Assembly: GCF_017948485.1 (NCBI RefSeq)
Contig: NZ_JAFFSX010000006.1
Location: 1 to 64,000, forward strand
DNA length: 64,000 bases
Source of the DNA: Streptomyces sp. GESEQ-35
GTDB lineage: Bacteria; Actinomycetota; Actinomycetes; Streptomycetales; Streptomycetaceae
Direction: 5' to 3'
Shown here: positions 1-8,448 of the stretch, piece after piece
Position numbering within the stretch: position 1 is the first letter of the stretch
How the letters are laid out: each line of letters opens with the position of its first letter
Made by a program: the position numbers and the translations under genes
Notes under the pieces: model-generated
What the model saw: only the letters and a program-made list of their open reading frames with translations
Database searches by the model: none
What the model was told of the DNA's origin: nothing

Positions 1-60
1 TGCCGGCTCAGAGCAGAACATCCAACTGAAAAGTGTGCTTGTTCGCTCGAAACCAATAGG
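1..60 (+). other. 23S-5S rRNA internal spacer (probable)
   Basis: These bases directly precede the 5S gene and contain no reading frame of note. In Streptomyces rRNA operons the 23S gene ends shortly before the 5S gene, so this is inferred to be the transcribed spacer, with the 23S 3' end just outside the window. Confidence 0.6.
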
Positions 61-180
61 GTTTCGGTGGTCATAGCGTGAGGGAAACGCCCGGTTACAT
101 TTCGAACCCGGAAGCTAAGCCTTACAGCGCCGATGGTACTGCAGGGGGGACCCTGTGGGAGAGTAGGACACCGCCGAACA
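61..180 (+). rRNA. rrf: 5S ribosomal RNA
   Basis: About 120 nt with the typical actinobacterial 5S sequence: it begins gtttcggtggtcatagcg, carries the conserved loop cgaacccggaagctaagc, and ends with accgccgaac, which pairs with the ggcggt-like 5' end. It is the last gene of an rRNA operon whose 16S and 23S genes lie outside the window. The 3' end is uncertain by a few bases. Confidence 0.95.
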
Positions 181-190
181 ATCTTTGGAA

Positions 191-240
191 GGACCCCTGG
201 TCACCAGCGTTCAGCTGGGGCCAGGGGTCCTTTCGTTGTT
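191..240 (+). terminator. rRNA operon terminator
   Basis: A ggacccctgg / ccaggggtcc stem (191-200 and 221-230) encloses a 20-base loop that is partly self-complementary and is followed by a T-rich run (tttcgttgtttt). It sits about 10 bases after the 5S gene, the expected place for an rrn terminator. Confidence 0.9.
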
Positions 241-321
241 TTGGGACAAACACAGCCCGGAGCGCGCCGGGTACCCGGCTGCGCGAGAATGACTTGCGGT
301 ACCGAAGACAGGAGTCACCCC

Positions 322-2223
322 ATGTCCACCAACTCTCCCGACGAGCGACCGGAGCGCGACCAGCGGCGACGGGACAGTGGTGACCGTGGTGATCGCGGCG
401 GGTACCGCGGTGGTCCGCGGCGCGGCAACGACCGTGCAGGTGGCGACCGAGGTGCGAACGACCGAGGTCCGAACGACCGTGGCGGGTCCGGCCGCGGCTC
501 CGACCGTCGTGATGACCGCCGTGGTGACGACCGCCGTGACGACCGTCGTGGTGATGACCGTCGGGGCGACGACCGTGGAGATCGCGGTGGCTTCCGACGT
601 GATGACCGCGACCGGGACCGAGGTGGCTACGGCCGGCGCGACGACCGTTCCGTTGGTCCGCGTCGCGACGACCGGGATCGTGACCGGGGTGTCCGCCGGG
701 ACGGAGACCGTCCTCCGTTCCGCCGCGACGACCGTGGGGATCGCGGCGACCGAGGTGACCGTCCCCAGTTCCGCCGTGACGATCGCGGCGACCGAGGTGA
801 CCGTCCCCAGTTCCGCCGTGACGACCGGGGGGATCGCGGTGACCGGGGTGGATTCCGCCGTGATGACCGAGGTGACCGGGGCGGGTTCCGGCGTGACGAC
901 CGAGGTGACCGTCCCGAGCGTGGTGGATTCCGCCGGGACGACAACCGGGGCGACAGCAGGGGAGAGCGTGGCGGCTTCGGCCGTCGTGACGAGCGCAGGG
1001 ACGACCGCCGCGAGGGCGACCGTCCCGGTTTCCGCCGCGAGGACAACCGTAGCTACGGCCGCCGTGACGATGACCGGGGTCAGGCGCGCCGGGATGACGA
1101 CCGTGGTTATGCGCGCCGTGACGACGACCGTGGCCACGGCCGTCGCGACGACCGCAGGGACGACCGCCGAGGTGGCGACGACCGTGGCCCCCGCAGTGGG
1201 TTCCGTCGGGATGACAGCCGGAGCGACGACCGTGGTCCCCGTGGTGGGTTCCGTCGGGATGACAGCCGCGGGGACAGCAGGGGCGACAGCCGAGGCGAGC
1301 GCGGTGGGTTCCGTGGGCGGGAAGGTCGGGACGACCGTGGCCGTGGGCCCCGTCGTGATGACCGTGGCGGACGGCCCGGGGGCTTCCGTGGCCGGGATGA
1401 CCGTCGGGACGATCGCCGGGGTGACGACCGGCGTGGTGGTAGCCGTTTCCGTGACGAGCGTGACCGGGACCGGGAGCCGATCAAGCGGCTGCCGATCCCT
1501 GAGGACGTCACCGGCGAGGAGATCGACAAGGACGTACGGCAGGAGCTTCAGAGTCTGCCGAAGGGGCTTGCCGAGGACGTCGCCAAGAACCTGGTGATGG
1601 TTGCCCGGCTCATCGACGAGGACCCCGAGGGTGCGTACGGCTACTCCAAGGTGGCCCTGCGGCTGGCGTCGCGCGTCGCTGCCGTACGCGAGGCTGCCGG
1701 TTTCGCGGCGTACGCGAACCAGAAGTTCAGCGAGGCGCTGGCCGAGTTCCGGGCCGCGCGGCGGATGACCGGGAACGTGGACCTGTGGCCCGTCATGGCC
1801 GACTGCGAGCGTGGTCTCGGGCGGCCCGAGAAGGCGCTGGACATGGCCGGGGCACCCGAGGTGAACAAGCTCGACAAGGCAGGTCAGGTCGAGATGCGGC
1901 TCGTCGCGGCCGGCGCCCGGCGTGACATGGACCAGCTCGACGCGGCCATCGTGACGCTGCAGAGCCCCGAGCTGGCCGCAGGTTCCGTACAGCCGTGGAC
2001 CGCGCGGCTGCGGTACGCGTATGCCGACGCGCTGCTGGCCGCCGGTCGGGCGTCCGAGGCGCGGGAGTGGTTCGCGAAGGCCGTGGAGGCCGACAAGGAC
2101 GGCAGCACGGACGCCTCCGACCGGCTCGCCGAGCTCGACGGTGTCGAGTTCGTCGACGCGCTGGACGAGAACGAGGGCGACGAGACGCCCCAGTCATCCC
2201 CCGCGGATGACGACAAGGAGTAG
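322..2223 (+). CDS. Arg/Asp/Gly-rich disordered protein with helical TPR-like C-terminal domain
   Basis: 633 aa. The start is ATG 322 because AGGAG lies at 310-314; the frame is open upstream into the 5S terminator, but that part has no ribosome site. Residues 1 to about 385 are low complexity, made of DDRR, DRGDRGG and GGFRRDD units; the last ~245 residues are an ordinary alpha-helical domain with repeated Ala/Leu helices like tetratricopeptide repeats (for example around the motif [10 protein letters not shown]). Proteins of this kind occur across Streptomyces with tails of variable length; no function is established that I know of. The tail resembles RGG-type RNA-binding disordered regions, and the gene follows an rRNA operon, so RNA or ribosome association is a guess only. 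The repetitive codons create long open frames in other frames and on the other strand, which are not genes. Confidence 0.85.
   Translation: MSTNSPDERPERDQRRRDSGDRGDRGGYRGGPRRGNDRAGGDRGANDRGPNDRGGSGRGSDRRDDRRGDDRRDDRRGDDRRGDDRGDRGGFRRDDRDRDRGGYGRRDDRSVGPRRDDRDRDRGVRRDGDRPPFRRDDRGDRGDRGDRPQFRRDDRGDRGDRPQFRRDDRGDRGDRGGFRRDDRGDRGGFRRDDRGDRPERGGFRRDDNRGDSRGERGGFGRRDERRDDRREGDRPGFRREDNRSYGRRDDDRGQARRDDDRGYARRDDDRGHGRRDDRRDDRRGGDDRGPRSGFRRDDSRSDDRGPRGGFRRDDSRGDSRGDSRGERGGFRGREGRDDRGRGPRRDDRGGRPGGFRGRDDRRDDRRGDDRRGGSRFRDERDRDREPIKRLPIPEDVTGEEIDKDVRQELQSLPKGLAEDVAKNLVMVARLIDEDPEGAYGYSKVALRLASRVAAVREAAGFAAYANQKFSEALAEFRAARRMTGNVDLWPVMADCERGLGRPEKALDMAGAPEVNKLDKAGQVEMRLVAAGARRDMDQLDAAIVTLQSPELAAGSVQPWTARLRYAYADALLAAGRASEAREWFAKAVEADKDGSTDASDRLAELDGVEFVDALDENEGDETPQSSPADDDKE
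739..822 (+). repeat. 42-bp perfect tandem duplication inside the Arg/Asp-rich gene
   Basis: Bases 739-780 are repeated exactly at 781-822, and a third degraded copy follows. The unit is 14 codons, so the frame is kept; it encodes [14 protein letters not shown]. It suggests recent slippage or unequal exchange in the low-complexity tail. Confidence 0.9.
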
Positions 2224-2253
2224 TGGCGAGGCATCCTCTGAGGAGGACGGCAA

Positions 2254-2293
2254 AGGGGCGGGATCCCACACCTGGGATCCCGCCCCTCTGCCT
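2254..2293. terminator. Bidirectional terminator between convergent genes
   Basis: A perfect 15-bp stem (aggggcgggatccca at 2254-2268, its complement at 2273-2287) with a cacc loop lies between the stop codons of two converging genes at 2223 and 2295. It is likely to serve both. Confidence 0.85.
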
Positions 2294-2294
2294 T

Positions 2295-3587
2295 TCACAG
2301 GTCCAACGCGCGTAGCACCAGGCCCGACGCCGGCTTCGGCCCGAACGACGTCGACTTCCGGGGCATGGTGATGCCTTGGCGGGCCAGGTCGCGTACGACC
2401 TCCTCGCGGACCGGGTGCATCAGGACGGCCGTACCGCCGTCGCGTTCGGCCTTCTCGACCGTTGCAGCCGTGTCGTGGATGTACGCGACATGCGCGGGGG
2501 AGTCCTCGGGGATGTGCCAGACATGGTCGAGGAGCGTGGCGTGCAGGACGGTTGCGTCCAGGGTGCGCCAGGCCGCGGGGCGGTCCGCCGGGATCGTACG
2601 GGCCAGGAGGTCCGGATCCGGCCGGTCGATCAGGTGGAAGGCACCGTCGCCGGCGAGGAGGAACGCGTTGCCCGCGCAGGCCGCGTCGGCCAGGGTCCCC
2701 AAGGCCTTGGCGAGCGGGACTTCCAGGTGGCGTATGCGGAACAGGCCGTCCAGGGGTTTGAGTGCTTCCGCTACCGGAACGCCGTGCAGGAGGCGGTGGA
2801 TGGCGCGGACTCGGAGCGGGTAGCGGGCCGTGTCCACGAGGAGGACGAGGCCGTGGTCCCAGGGGCTGGGCGAGGGATGCTCCGCGCGTAGACGCAGGTA
2901 CGTTGCCCAGCGGTGGTGGCCGTCGGCGATCAGGGCCTGATGACGGGCGAGGTCGGACTGGATGCGGGCCTGCTCTTCGGGGTCCGTGATCGACCACAGG
3001 CGGTGGCTGAAGCCGTCCTCCGTGGTGGTCGCCAGGAGCGGGGGGTGCTCGGCCGTCCGTTCGATGACGGCGGTCGTGTCGGTCGCCGAGCCGTTGCCGC
3101 GGTAGGTCAGGAGCAGGGGCTCGAGGTTCGCGGAAGTGGCGCGCATGAGGTCGGCTCGGTCGGCCACGATGTGCGGCATGACGTCCTCGTGGGGCAGGAC
3201 CAGGCCTTCCTCGGGCTCCGACAGGCGCAGCGCGCCGATCACGCCGCGTTGCAGCATGCCGTCGCCGTCGCGCTGCTCGTAGACGTACAGGCCGGGGCGC
3301 GGGTCGGCCGCCAGGACCCTCTCTGAGAGCCAGCGCCGCAGGGTCTTGGCCGCCTGTTCGTTGCGGGCGCCGGGAGTGGGTGCCTGGGGGAGGATCAGGC
3401 GGACGATGTTGTGCGGGTCGGCCGACTCGAGGTGGAGCACACCGTCGGGGCGGACCACCACGTCGTACGGCGGTGAGGTCACGGCGGCCAGACTGCCGAC
3501 CCGGTCGGGGTCGTAGCGGAGTCCTCGGAACGGGGTGAGTTCGAGGCCTCGGCGCTCCGTTGCTTCCGAGTGACCTGCTGAGTTCAT
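2295..3587 (-). CDS. DUF1015 family protein
   Basis: 430 aa from an ATG at 3587. The protein opens with the features of the DUF1015 family (LTPFRGLRYDPDRVG, then SPPYDVV) and has the family's usual length; an internal ADGHHRWATY motif is also typical. DUF1015 proteins are widespread, probably cytosolic, and often placed near serine metabolism genes in other bacteria, but their reaction is unknown. The gene is divergent from the HAD phosphatase gene; the 72 bases between their starts must hold both promoters. It ends at a shared terminator. Family assignment is firm, function is not known. Confidence 0.9.
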   Translation of the reverse strand: MNSAGHSEATERRGLELTPFRGLRYDPDRVGSLAAVTSPPYDVVVRPDGVLHLESADPHNIVRLILPQAPTPGARNEQAAKTLRRWLSERVLAADPRPGLYVYEQRDGDGMLQRGVIGALRLSEPEEGLVLPHEDVMPHIVADRADLMRATSANLEPLLLTYRGNGSATDTTAVIERTAEHPPLLATTTEDGFSHRLWSITDPEEQARIQSDLARHQALIADGHHRWATYLRLRAEHPSPSPWDHGLVLLVDTARYPLRVRAIHRLLHGVPVAEALKPLDGLFRIRHLEVPLAKALGTLADAACAGNAFLLAGDGAFHLIDRPDPDLLARTIPADRPAAWRTLDATVLHATLLDHVWHIPEDSPAHVAYIHDTAATVEKAERDGGTAVLMHPVREEVVRDLARQGITMPRKSTSFGPKPASGLVLRALDL

Positions 3588-3659
3588 CCCGGCATCGTAC
3601 GTGTGTCAGTGGCATGCGCGATGATCGAGGGAAAGCTGTCGAGCGAGGAGCGATGCGGA

Positions 3660-4685
3660 ATGAGCCAGAGCGTCAGGACGAGGCCGGCGGGCAGTGGCCA
3701 GGCCCTGAGCGAGGCGTACGACACGGCACTGCTCGACCTGGACGGAGTGGTGTACGCGGGTGGGAACGCGATCGCGCACGCCGTCGATTCGCTGGCCACG
3801 GCCCGCGCGGGAGGCATGCACCTGGCGTATGTCACGAACAACGCCCTGCGCACTCCTGACGTCGTGGCCGCGCATCTGACCGCGCTGGGCATACCGACGG
3901 CCGCGTCCGACGTCATCACCTCGGCGCAGGCGGTCGCCCGGCTGATCGCCGAGCAGGTGCCGAAGGGCTCCCGTGTGTTGGTGATCGGCGGGGAGGGCCT
4001 GCGGGTGGCACTGCGTGAGCGGGGGCTGGAGCCCGTCGAGTCGGCGGACGACGACCCGGCGGCGGTCGTTCAGGGGTACGGCGGGCCCGAACTGCCGTGG
4101 GGCCGCTTCGCGGAGGCGTGCTACGCCATCGCGCGCGGCGTGCCGTGGTTCGCGTCCAACACCGACCTGACGATTCCCAGCGCCCGTGGGATCGCGCCCG
4201 GCAACGGCGCGGCGGTTCAGGTCGTCCGGATTGCGACGGGTGCCGAGCCGCAGGTGGCCGGCAAGCCGCTGCCCCCGATGCACCGGGAGACGGTTCTGCG
4301 GACCGGGGCCGAGCGGCCGCTGGTGGTGGGGGACCGGCTGGACACGGACATCGAGGGCGCGTTCAACGGCGACGTTGACTCGCTGCTCGTGCTGACCGGC
4401 GTGACCGACGGACGGCAGCTGCTGGCCGCGCCGCCGCAGCACCGGCCGACGTATGTCGACGCCGATCTGCGGGGCATGCTCACCGGCCAGCCGGAGGTCA
4501 CGGCGGACGGCGACGGGTTCCGGTGCGGCGGCTGGGCGGCGACGGCCGGCGGGCGGCTGGAACTCGACGGTGACGGCCAGGCGTTGGACGGTCTGCGGGC
4601 GCTGTGTGCGGCGGCCTGGACGTCGGCCGGGGAGGGTAAGTGCGAGCTGGACGGGGCGAAGGCGCTGGCGCGGCTGGGGTTGTGA
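3660..4685 (+). CDS. HAD-superfamily (type IIA) phosphatase
   Basis: 341 aa. I chose ATG 3660 because GAGGAG lies nine bases upstream (3645-3650); a GTG at 3603 in the same frame lacks such a site. The sequence has the HAD nucleophile motif (LLDLDGVVYAG, near residue 23), the motif II region (AYVTNNALRTP), and motif IV in GDRLDTDIEGA. The layout with a cap between motifs II and III is that of type IIA enzymes such as NagD and 4-nitrophenylphosphatase-like proteins, which dephosphorylate small sugar or glycerol phosphates. The substrate cannot be read from the sequence. It precedes the iron-transport operon by about 90 bases, but the iron box between them suggests separate control. Confidence 0.9.
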   Translation: MSQSVRTRPAGSGQALSEAYDTALLDLDGVVYAGGNAIAHAVDSLATARAGGMHLAYVTNNALRTPDVVAAHLTALGIPTAASDVITSAQAVARLIAEQVPKGSRVLVIGGEGLRVALRERGLEPVESADDDPAAVVQGYGGPELPWGRFAEACYAIARGVPWFASNTDLTIPSARGIAPGNGAAVQVVRIATGAEPQVAGKPLPPMHRETVLRTGAERPLVVGDRLDTDIEGAFNGDVDSLLVLTGVTDGRQLLAAPPQHRPTYVDADLRGMLTGQPEVTADGDGFRCGGWAATAGGRLELDGDGQALDGLRALCAAAWTSAGEGKCELDGAKALARLGL

Positions 4686-4751
4686 GCCGTTGCGCCTGCT
4701 CACCGGCAGGGGATCCGAGCACGACAGTGCAGCGGGATCGTGGCCGAATAC

Positions 4752-4770
4752 GAGGGTAGGCTAACCTAAC
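4752..4770 (+). promoter_or_regulatory. Iron box (DmdR/IdeR-type operator)
   Basis: The stretch gggtaggctaacctaa fits the actinobacterial iron-box consensus ttaggttaggctaacctaa, with the right half almost perfect. It ends four bases before the GTG of the first siderophore permease gene, so bound repressor would cover the promoter or the start. In iron-rich cells DmdR1 or IdeR would be expected to shut this operon. Confidence 0.85.
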
Positions 4771-4773
4771 TGC

Positions 4774-5817
4774 GTGTTGGTCGACAGTCCTCTTGAACAG
4801 CGCGCGGAGACCGCCCCCGCGCCCCCAAAACGCCGGGCGATACGTGCCTTTGGGCTGCTTGTCTCCGTGGCGATCCTGTTGCTCGTCGTGCTGGCGAGCA
4901 TCGCGATCGGCGCGAAAGAGCTGTCCGTGGACCAGGTGTGGCACGGGTTGTTCGAGGACTCGGGGACGTACGGCGATGTCGTCGTGGCGGAGCGGCTGTC
5001 GCGGACCTTGCTGGGTCTGCTCGTGGGCGCCGCGCTGGGTCTGTCGGGTGCCGTTCTCCAGGCGCTCACCCGCAATCCGCTGGCCGATCCCGGGCTGCTC
5101 GGCATCAATGCGGGCGCCTCGGCCGCGGTCGTCACCGCCATCACGTACTTCGGCGTCACGAGCCTGACCGGCTATGTGTGGTTCGCGTTCTTCGGCGCGG
5201 CCGCGGTCGGGGCGCTGGTCTGGTTCCTCGGCGGCAGCCGGGGTGCCACGCCGGTACGGCTCGCGCTCGCAGGCACCGCGATCAGCGCCGCGCTCTACGG
5301 CTATCTCCAAGCCGTGATGATCACGGACGAGGCGGCGCTGGGCAAGATGCGCTTCTGGACGGTCGGTTCGCTCAGCTCGGCGACCGACGACACCATCATC
5401 CAGGTGCTGCCGTTCCTCGCCGTCGGCACGCTGCTCGCTCTCGGGCTCGCCCGGCCGCTCAACGCCATGGCCATGGGCGACGACACCGCCAAGGCCCTCG
5501 GCGCCAACCTGAACCGCACGCGAGCGCTGTCCATGCTCGCCGCGACGGTCCTGTGCGGGGCGGCGACCGCCGCCTGCGGGCCGATCGTCTTCGTCGGGCT
5601 GATGGTGCCGCATGTCGTACGGTCGTTCACCGGTCCCGACCTGCGCTGGATCCTGCCGTACGCGACCGTCCTGTCACCCGTGCTGCTGCTGGGTGCCGAT
5701 GTGATCGGCAGGGTGGTGGCCCGGCCGGCGGAGCTCCAGGTCGGCATCGTGACCGCGATCCTCGGCGGGCCGGTCTTCATCTTTCTCGTACGACGGCGGA
5801 GGACGGCGCAGCTGTGA
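4774..5817 (+). CDS. Iron-siderophore ABC transporter permease (FecCD family), first subunit
   Basis: 347 aa, starting at GTG 4774, which has no clear ribosome site and lies four bases after the iron box, so the message may be leaderless. The protein has about nine to ten hydrophobic segments and FecCD landmarks: LVGAALGLSGAVLQALTRNPLADPGLLGINAGA in the first third, and GPIVFVGLMVPHVVRSFTGPD near the end. It should form the membrane channel with the next gene product and import ferric siderophores, fed by a lipoprotein binding protein that is not encoded here. It overlaps the next gene by four bases (GTGA). Confidence 0.95.
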   Translation: MLVDSPLEQRAETAPAPPKRRAIRAFGLLVSVAILLLVVLASIAIGAKELSVDQVWHGLFEDSGTYGDVVVAERLSRTLLGLLVGAALGLSGAVLQALTRNPLADPGLLGINAGASAAVVTAITYFGVTSLTGYVWFAFFGAAAVGALVWFLGGSRGATPVRLALAGTAISAALYGYLQAVMITDEAALGKMRFWTVGSLSSATDDTIIQVLPFLAVGTLLALGLARPLNAMAMGDDTAKALGANLNRTRALSMLAATVLCGAATAACGPIVFVGLMVPHVVRSFTGPDLRWILPYATVLSPVLLLGADVIGRVVARPAELQVGIVTAILGGPVFIFLVRRRRTAQL

Positions 5818-6866
5818 AGACAACTGTGAAGATGACCAACCGTGCCATCAGAACGCCGGGCGGGCTCTCCGTCCGGCTGGACGTCCGTGCCTTCGTCGTC
5901 GTCGCCCTGCTGCTGCTCGCGGCGCTCGCCGCCAGCGTCGTACTGATCGGCACCGGCGACTTCCCGATCTCGACCGGCGACGTGCTCAAGACGCTGCTGG
6001 GCAACGGCAATGCGGGGCAGGAGTTCATCGTCAACGATCTGCGGCTGCCGCGGGTGCTGGTCGGGCTCCTGGTGGGTGCCTCGCTGGGCCTGGGCGGTGC
6101 GCTGTTCCAGGCCATCTCCCGCAACCCGCTGGGCAGTCCGGACGTACTCGGTCTCGGGCAGGGCGCGACGGCCGGTGCGCTTGTCGTGATCGTGCTGATG
6201 TCGGGGAGCGCGGCCCAGGTCACCGTCGGGGCGCTGGTGGGCGGGCTCGTGACCGGTATGGCCATCTATCTGCTCGCCTGGAAGCGGGGCGTGCACGGTT
6301 ATCGGCTGGTGCTGGTCGGAATCGGTGTGTCCGCGATCGTGACAGCGATCAACGGCTATCTGCTCACCAAGTCCGATCTGGTCGACGCGGCCCGTGCGCT
6401 CGTCTGGATGACCGGGTCTCTCAACGGCCGTGACTGGGACCAGGTCTGGCCGCTGCTCGGGCTGTGCGCCGTGCTCGTGCCGCTGGTTCTCGCCAATGCG
6501 CGCGGGCTGCGGATGATGGAGATGGGCGACGACGTGTCGAACGCCCTCGGGGTGCGCGTCGAGCGGGTACGGCTGCTGCTGATGGTGGCCGCCGTGCTGC
6601 TCACCGCGACCGCGACCGCCGCCGCCGGTCCCGTCAGCTTTGTCGCGCTCACCGCCCCACAGCTCGCCCGGCGTCTGACCCGCTCACCCGGGCCGAACCT
6701 GCTGCCTTCCCTGTGCATGGGCGCCGCGCTGCTGGTCACCGCCGACTGGGCCTCGCAGCGAGCGTTCGGAGCCGACCAGCTGCCCGTGGGCGTGCTCACC
6801 GGAGTGCTCGGCGGCGTCTATCTGCTGTGGCTGCTGGTCACCGAGCGCAAGGCGGGGCGGATATGA
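5814..6866 (+). CDS. Iron-siderophore ABC transporter permease (FecCD family), second subunit
   Basis: 350 aa from GTG 5814, with GGAGGA at 5798-5803; the start overlaps the previous stop, which indicates translational coupling. The conserved FecCD block LVGASLGLGGALFQAISRNPLGSPD lies near residue 85, and a C-terminal GPVSFVALTAPQLARRLT segment contacts the ATPase. It is the partner of the preceding permease; two unlike permeases and one ATPase are the usual set for siderophore importers. It overlaps the ATPase gene by four bases (ATGA). Confidence 0.95.
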   Translation: MKTTVKMTNRAIRTPGGLSVRLDVRAFVVVALLLLAALAASVVLIGTGDFPISTGDVLKTLLGNGNAGQEFIVNDLRLPRVLVGLLVGASLGLGGALFQAISRNPLGSPDVLGLGQGATAGALVVIVLMSGSAAQVTVGALVGGLVTGMAIYLLAWKRGVHGYRLVLVGIGVSAIVTAINGYLLTKSDLVDAARALVWMTGSLNGRDWDQVWPLLGLCAVLVPLVLANARGLRMMEMGDDVSNALGVRVERVRLLLMVAAVLLTATATAAAGPVSFVALTAPQLARRLTRSPGPNLLPSLCMGAALLVTADWASQRAFGADQLPVGVLTGVLGGVYLLWLLVTERKAGRI

Positions 6867-7780
6867 GCGCGGATATCAGCACAGTGAGCGAGAACCGGCC
6901 GGGTATGAGCGGCACAGCGAACGAGAACACCAAGAGGAGCACCGTGAACCGCCTGTCCGCCGAGAACGTCACCCTCGCCTACGACCAGCGCGTCATCGCC
7001 GAGCAGCTGTCGGTGGAGATCCCCGACAACTCCTTCACGGTGATCGTCGGCCCGAACGCGTGCGGCAAGTCCACGCTGCTGCGGGCGCTGTCGCGGATGC
7101 TGAAGCCCAGCCAGGGCCGGGTGCTGCTCGACGGGGCGGTCATCCAGTCGATGCCCGCGAAGAAGGTCGCGCGGACGCTGGGCCTGCTGCCGCAGTCGTC
7201 GATCGCACCCGACGGGATCACGGTCGCCGACCTGGTGGGCCGCGGCCGGTACCCGCACCAGGGCATCCTGCGCCAGTGGTCGTCCGAGGACGAGCGGGTC
7301 GTACAGGAGTCGATGGAGCAGACCGGGGTCGCCGAGCTCGCCGATCGCTATGTCGATGAATTGTCCGGCGGTCAGCGGCAGCGTGTGTGGATCGCGATGG
7401 CGCTGGCCCAGCAGACGCCGCTGCTGCTGCTCGACGAGCCGACGACGTATCTGGACATCCAGCACCAGATCGACGTCCTCGATCTGTGCGCGGAGCTGCA
7501 TGAGGAGCAGGGGCGCACGCTGGTCGCCGTGCTTCACGACCTCAACCATGCCGCCCGGTACGCCACCCACCTCATCGCTCTGAAGGACGGGGCGATCATC
7601 GCCGAGGGCGCGCCGAGCGACATCGTCACCGCGGAACTGGTCGAGGACGTCTTCGGGCTGCGCTGCCAGGTCATCGACGACCCGGAGACGGGGACGCCGC
7701 TGGTGGTGCCGGCCGCGCGGAAGACACGCGCGCGGGTCACGGCCGATGCCGAGAAGGTGGCCGCTACAGAAGCTTCCTGA
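6863..7780 (+). CDS. Iron-siderophore ABC transporter ATP-binding protein (FecE-like)
   Basis: 305 aa if translation begins at ATG 6863, which overlaps the permease stop; in-frame GTG 6944 just before NRLSAENVTLAYD would give a more usual family length, so the first ~27 residues are uncertain. It has Walker A (GPNACGKST), the Q-loop (LLPQSS), the signature LSGGQRQRV, Walker B (LLLLDEPTTYLD) and the H-loop (LHDLNHA). It powers the two permeases encoded upstream. Its 3' end overlaps the convergent SCP2-like gene by 17 bases, and no terminator separates them. Confidence 0.95.
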   Translation: MSADISTVSENRPGMSGTANENTKRSTVNRLSAENVTLAYDQRVIAEQLSVEIPDNSFTVIVGPNACGKSTLLRALSRMLKPSQGRVLLDGAVIQSMPAKKVARTLGLLPQSSIAPDGITVADLVGRGRYPHQGILRQWSSEDERVVQESMEQTGVAELADRYVDELSGGQRQRVWIAMALAQQTPLLLLDEPTTYLDIQHQIDVLDLCAELHEEQGRTLVAVLHDLNHAARYATHLIALKDGAIIAEGAPSDIVTAELVEDVFGLRCQVIDDPETGTPLVVPAARKTRARVTADAEKVAATEAS

Positions 7781-8111
7781 GGACGAGCAGGTCGCGCAGG
7801 CCCGCGTGCAGCTTCACCCGGCCCGAGCCCCAGGCCTTCGCGAAGTTCAGCCTGCCGTCCACCAGTGCCACCAGGTCGTCGCCGGCCATACCGAGTCTGA
7901 TCTGCGCCTTCTCGTGGGGTGGGCCCTGGAGCGTCTCGTGGACCTCGATCCGGCCGCCCGTCATACGTCCCGCGAATGTGACGTCCAGGTCGGTGATGTG
8001 GCAGCTCACCGAGCGTTCCAGGGCCGCGGCCGCACGGGCGTTCCCTTCGGCGCGCTGCATGTTGTCCGAGAGCTTTTCGAGTGCGGCGCGGCACTCTTCT
8101 GTGGTGGCCAT
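7764..8111 (-). CDS. SCP2 sterol-binding-like domain protein
   Basis: 115 aa from ATG 8111. After a short helical N-terminus the sequence reads as a small SCP2 fold: a beta strand around ITDLDVTFAG, a loop with GGRIEVHE, and a C-terminal helix with VDGRLNFAKAWGSGRVKLHAG, which matches the SCP2 pattern of a conserved G.l....a...G...i.G. SCP2 domains bind hydrophobic ligands in the cytosol; the ligand is unknown. It converges on the siderophore ATPase gene, overlapping its end. Confidence 0.8.
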   Translation of the reverse strand: MATTEECRAALEKLSDNMQRAEGNARAAAALERSVSCHITDLDVTFAGRMTGGRIEVHETLQGPPHEKAQIRLGMAGDDLVALVDGRLNFAKAWGSGRVKLHAGLRDLLVLRKLL

Positions 8112-8153
8112 CGCGATCGACGGTACCCCAGCGGTTCGGGGTAGCGTCTGGGC

Positions 8154-8441
8154 ATGAGCGACTCACTGCCGGGGACCGAGACCCCGGAAGAGGAGACGGC
8201 GGCAGTCGAGCCCGAGTACGACCCCGCCGGACCCGCCCCGCTGAACGTCCCCCGCGCCCCCACCGGCAACGTCGACGTCGACGCCCAGCTGGAGCGGCTC
8301 GCCGACGCCGACCACCTCGCCACGGACGGACACATCGAGGTGTACGAGGATGTACACAGGGGGCTGCGCGACGCGCTCACCGCGCTCGACGCCCGCCCGG
8401 GACCTCCGGGGCCCCCGTCACCGTACGGACACAGGAGCTGA
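8154..8441 (+). CDS. Small acidic hypothetical protein upstream of tlyA
   Basis: 95 aa from ATG 8154. The first ~40 residues are Pro/Glu-rich and disordered; the rest contains a short amphipathic helix (VDVDAQLERLADADHL) and HIEVYEDVHRGLRDALTAL. It ends eight bases before the tlyA start, so the two are probably cotranscribed. Proteins of this sort are conserved at this position in Streptomyces to my recollection, but no function is known. Confidence 0.75.
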   Translation: MSDSLPGTETPEEETAAVEPEYDPAGPAPLNVPRAPTGNVDVDAQLERLADADHLATDGHIEVYEDVHRGLRDALTALDARPGPPGPPSPYGHRS

Positions 8442-8448
8442 ACCGAAC

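Noticed and set aside
211..1597. Long open frames on both strands over the Arg/Asp-rich gene (for example 211-1137 minus, 377-1597 plus)
   Set aside because: They mirror the repeated codons of the real gene, have Val/Thr/Ala or Ser/Arg-only composition and lack ribosome sites.
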